From Deltaproteobacteria bacterium HGW-Deltaproteobacteria-15 (GTDB taxonomy: Bacteria; Desulfobacterota; DSM-4660; Desulfatiglandales; HGW-15), in contig PHBH01000005.1 of NCBI GenBank assembly GCA_002840535.1, positions 84,190-148,189 on the forward strand: DNA of 64,000 nucleotides. The letters run 5' to 3'. Under the pieces are notes generated by a model. It saw nothing but the letters and a program-made list of their open reading frames with translations. It was not told where the DNA came from and did no database searches. This document shows, piece after piece, positions 62,467-64,000 of this stretch (the first letter of the stretch is position 1; every line of letters begins with the position of its first letter). Made by a program: the position numbers and the translations under genes.

Positions 62467-63426
62467 TCATCCCTGCGCGCTCGAGCGAAGCGGGCGAGAG
62501 ACAGTGGTCTTCCTGGTCTTTTCACCCGTTTTTTGGAATAGACCCATCTCCTTCAGGACTGTGCGGAGTTTTTCCCGATTCTCCCGGCTCATGGATCCGA
62601 CCGGAGGAATCGCAGGGCCCGCCTCGATACCAATCATGTTCAAAGCTTCCTTGATCACAATGGGAAACGTCCCCAGACCGAAGGCGATGCGCAGCGGCGC
62701 CAATCGGTACTGGGCTTCCAGTGCCCTTTTGTGATCGCCTGCCAGGAACGCCTCATAGATCTCTACGGGTACACGGGGGTCCACATTGGCGGTGGCGGTG
62801 ATCGACCCGGTTCCTCCATAACAGAGGCACGCATAGATGAGGGTGTCCCTCCCAGCGAGCACATGAAAATTCATGCCCCGGGTCAGGCGGATATACTCAC
62901 CGCAAAGGGTCATGTCACCGCTCGAATCCTTGATGCCGACAATGTTCTCCACCCCGGCCAGTTCCTTCACGGTAGCAGGCGGCATGGCCACGCCTGTCCG
63001 GTCCGGATTGGAATAGAGCAGTATGGGCAGGTCCGGCACGGCCCGTGCAACGCTGAGATAGTGCTGCACCAGTTCCTGCTGCGTCGGCGTGATGAAGTAG
63101 GGTGTGATGACCGAGACGGCGGAGACGCCCAGATCGCGGGCCATCAGCGTGATCTCGACCGCCTCCCTGGTAGTGACGGCGCCGGTTCCGGCATAAACGG
63201 GGACGCGTCCGGCGGTCTCGTCTATAACGAACTTGAGGACACGCCTTTTCTCTTCCTGTGTGAGAGAAAAGAACTCGCCCTGGCTGCCCACTGGGAAGAG
63301 CCCGTGAACCCCGCCGTCAATCAAGTGGTTGACAAGCTTACGCAGAGCCATCTCATGGATCCGGCCCCCCGCGTCGATGGGTGTTACCATGGCGGGGATG
63401 ATCCCTTTCGGTTCGAACACCATCAT
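62467..63426 (-). CDS. Dihydrodipicolinate synthase/N-acetylneuraminate lyase family protein
   Basis: A 319-residue TIM-barrel aldolase. FPVGSQGEFFSL, the Tyr in ILLYSNPDRTGV and the Schiff-base Lys in NIVGIKDSSGDM are the DapA-family catalytic residues. ATG codons at 63426 and 63423 overlap the preceding stop (ATGATGA) after AAAGGAGGC. In this operon it more likely cleaves or dehydrates a sugar acid (as KDG or related aldolases) than makes lysine. The C-terminal tail (EKTRKTTVSRPLRSSAQG) comes from a repeat with cgagcgaagcgggcg. Confidence 0.88.
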   Translation of the reverse strand: MMVFEPKGIIPAMVTPIDAGGRIHEMALRKLVNHLIDGGVHGLFPVGSQGEFFSLTQEEKRRVLKFVIDETAGRVPVYAGTGAVTTREAVEITLMARDLGVSAVSVITPYFITPTQQELVQHYLSVARAVPDLPILLYSNPDRTGVAMPPATVKELAGVENIVGIKDSSGDMTLCGEYIRLTRGMNFHVLAGRDTLIYACLCYGGTGSITATANVDPRVPVEIYEAFLAGDHKRALEAQYRLAPLRIAFGLGTFPIVIKEALNMIGIEAGPAIPPVGSMSRENREKLRTVLKEMGLFQKTGEKTRKTTVSRPLRSSAQG

Positions 63427-64000
63427 GCCTCCTTTCTCCGAAGCCTGGCAAGGCCTTCCCTGGCTCCATCCATCATCAACAGCACTTCGTTGGACCACAG
63501 ATTGAGGGTCATGCCTTTTTTCATCCACGGCAGCAATGCATCCGAGGACATCATGTGAACGCCCGAGAATTTCTTTCTCTCTCTTGCAGCGGCAATAACC
63601 CTGTCAACGGCGGCAATGAAGTCAGGATGGGAGGTCTGCCCCATGATCCCCATGCTCTGGGAAAGGTCATTGGGACCGATGAAGGCGGCATCGATCCCCT
63701 CCACGTCGAGCATTCGCTCCACGTTCTGCACGCCCCTGGGGGATTCGATCTGGAGCATGAGGATGTTTTCCTCGTTCCTCTCCCGCATGTATTCCACCGC
63801 ATTCTCCACCTTTTCAAAACCCGTGTGCGGCCGGAAGAGGGACACGCCCCGGTTGCCCAGCGGATAGTACTTCGAGTATTCGACCAGCGCTTTCGCCTGC
63901 TCCTCGCTCTCCGCGTTGGGGAGGAGAATTCCCCGCGCCCCCATTTCCATGTACTTGAGGACCACCTCGCGCCTCACCTCGGGGATCCGGACCATTGGAG
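63423..64000 (-). CDS. HpcH/HpaI-family 2-oxo acid aldolase (5' end outside window)
   Basis: The frame continues past the window edge: the codon before MVRIPEV is Pro, giving the family's PMVRIPEV, so the start is outside. 192 residues of the C-terminal part are visible. GARGILLPNAES, LMLQIESPRGVQN (the conserved Glu metal ligand region) and FIGPNDLSQSMG (metal Asp) identify class II HpcH/HpaI aldolases acting on 2-keto-3-deoxy acids or related substrates. It overlaps the DapA-like gene by 4 nt and opens the visible part of the sugar-acid operon. Confidence 0.9.
   Translation of the reverse strand, partial: PMVRIPEVRREVVLKYMEMGARGILLPNAESEEQAKALVEYSKYYPLGNRGVSLFRPHTGFEKVENAVEYMRERNEENILMLQIESPRGVQNVERMLDVEGIDAAFIGPNDLSQSMGIMGQTSHPDFIAAVDRVIAAARERKKFSGVHMMSSDALLPWMKKGMTLNLWSNEVLLMMDGAREGLARLRRKEA

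Noticed and set aside
61189..62541. 450-codon plus-strand open frame
   Set aside because: It is antisense to larA, whose catalytic residues are intact.

Overview
The window looks like the chromosome of an anaerobic, GC-rich Desulfobacterota-type (deltaproteobacterial) organism. The inference rests on gene content: a 2-oxoacid:ferredoxin oxidoreductase coupled to HdrABC/MvhD-like proteins, an HdrA that appears to contain selenocysteine, an anaerobic type of ergothioneine pathway, a PEP-CTERM protein, tripartite tricarboxylate transporters, and Ku/LigD end joining. No rRNA, tRNA, CRISPR array, complete insertion sequence or prophage was recognised. I could not run database searches, so family names rest on motifs read directly in the translations.

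Layout. 1-6.5 kb is a surface-sugar cluster: a GT4 glycosyltransferase (cut by the window edge), two CgeB-like glycosyltransferases, a small membrane protein, a TIM-barrel glycosidase-like protein with swapped halves, a histidine phosphatase and an MFS transporter. 7-14.6 kb holds a PEP-CTERM protein, a ferritin-like/Zn-alcohol dehydrogenase/ferritin-like operon with a YihY membrane protein, and small exported proteins. 14.8-17.1 kb has a SAM methyltransferase divergent from a third CgeB-like glycosyltransferase. 17.3-21.8 kb encodes a fused metallopterin enzyme/cysteine desulfurase followed, with overlap, by EgtD: together an oxygen-independent ergothioneine pathway. 22-36.4 kb carries DUF362, an FAD/Rieske oxidoreductase, a GT2 glycosyltransferase, FtsH, a NarL-type regulator, LigD and Ku, an App1-like phosphatase, a lipoprotein and a PRC-barrel protein. 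36.6-40.9 kb has a BASS-type transporter, an NDP-forming acyl-CoA synthetase-like protein and a DUF748 protein.

41-51.8 kb is an energy-metabolism island on the minus strand: korDABC, a 1119-residue GltD/HdrA-like flavoprotein, an MvhD-HdrC-HdrB fusion, and an HdrA-MvhD fusion whose reading frame contains an in-frame UGA followed by a SECIS-like hairpin. These genes suggest flavin-based coupling of 2-oxoacid oxidation to NAD(P)H, ferredoxin and thiol/disulfide carriers. 52.6-57.9 kb holds a response regulator, a GH1 beta-glucosidase, a PAS-GGDEF protein and a ferredoxin-type protein. 58-64 kb is a minus-strand catabolic operon: a HpcH/HpaI aldolase (cut by the window edge), a DapA-like aldolase/lyase, a LarA-like racemase and a TctB-TctA-TctC transporter.

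Many intergenic spaces contain short dispersed repeats. In several places they run into the ends of coding regions and appear to supply terminal residues.
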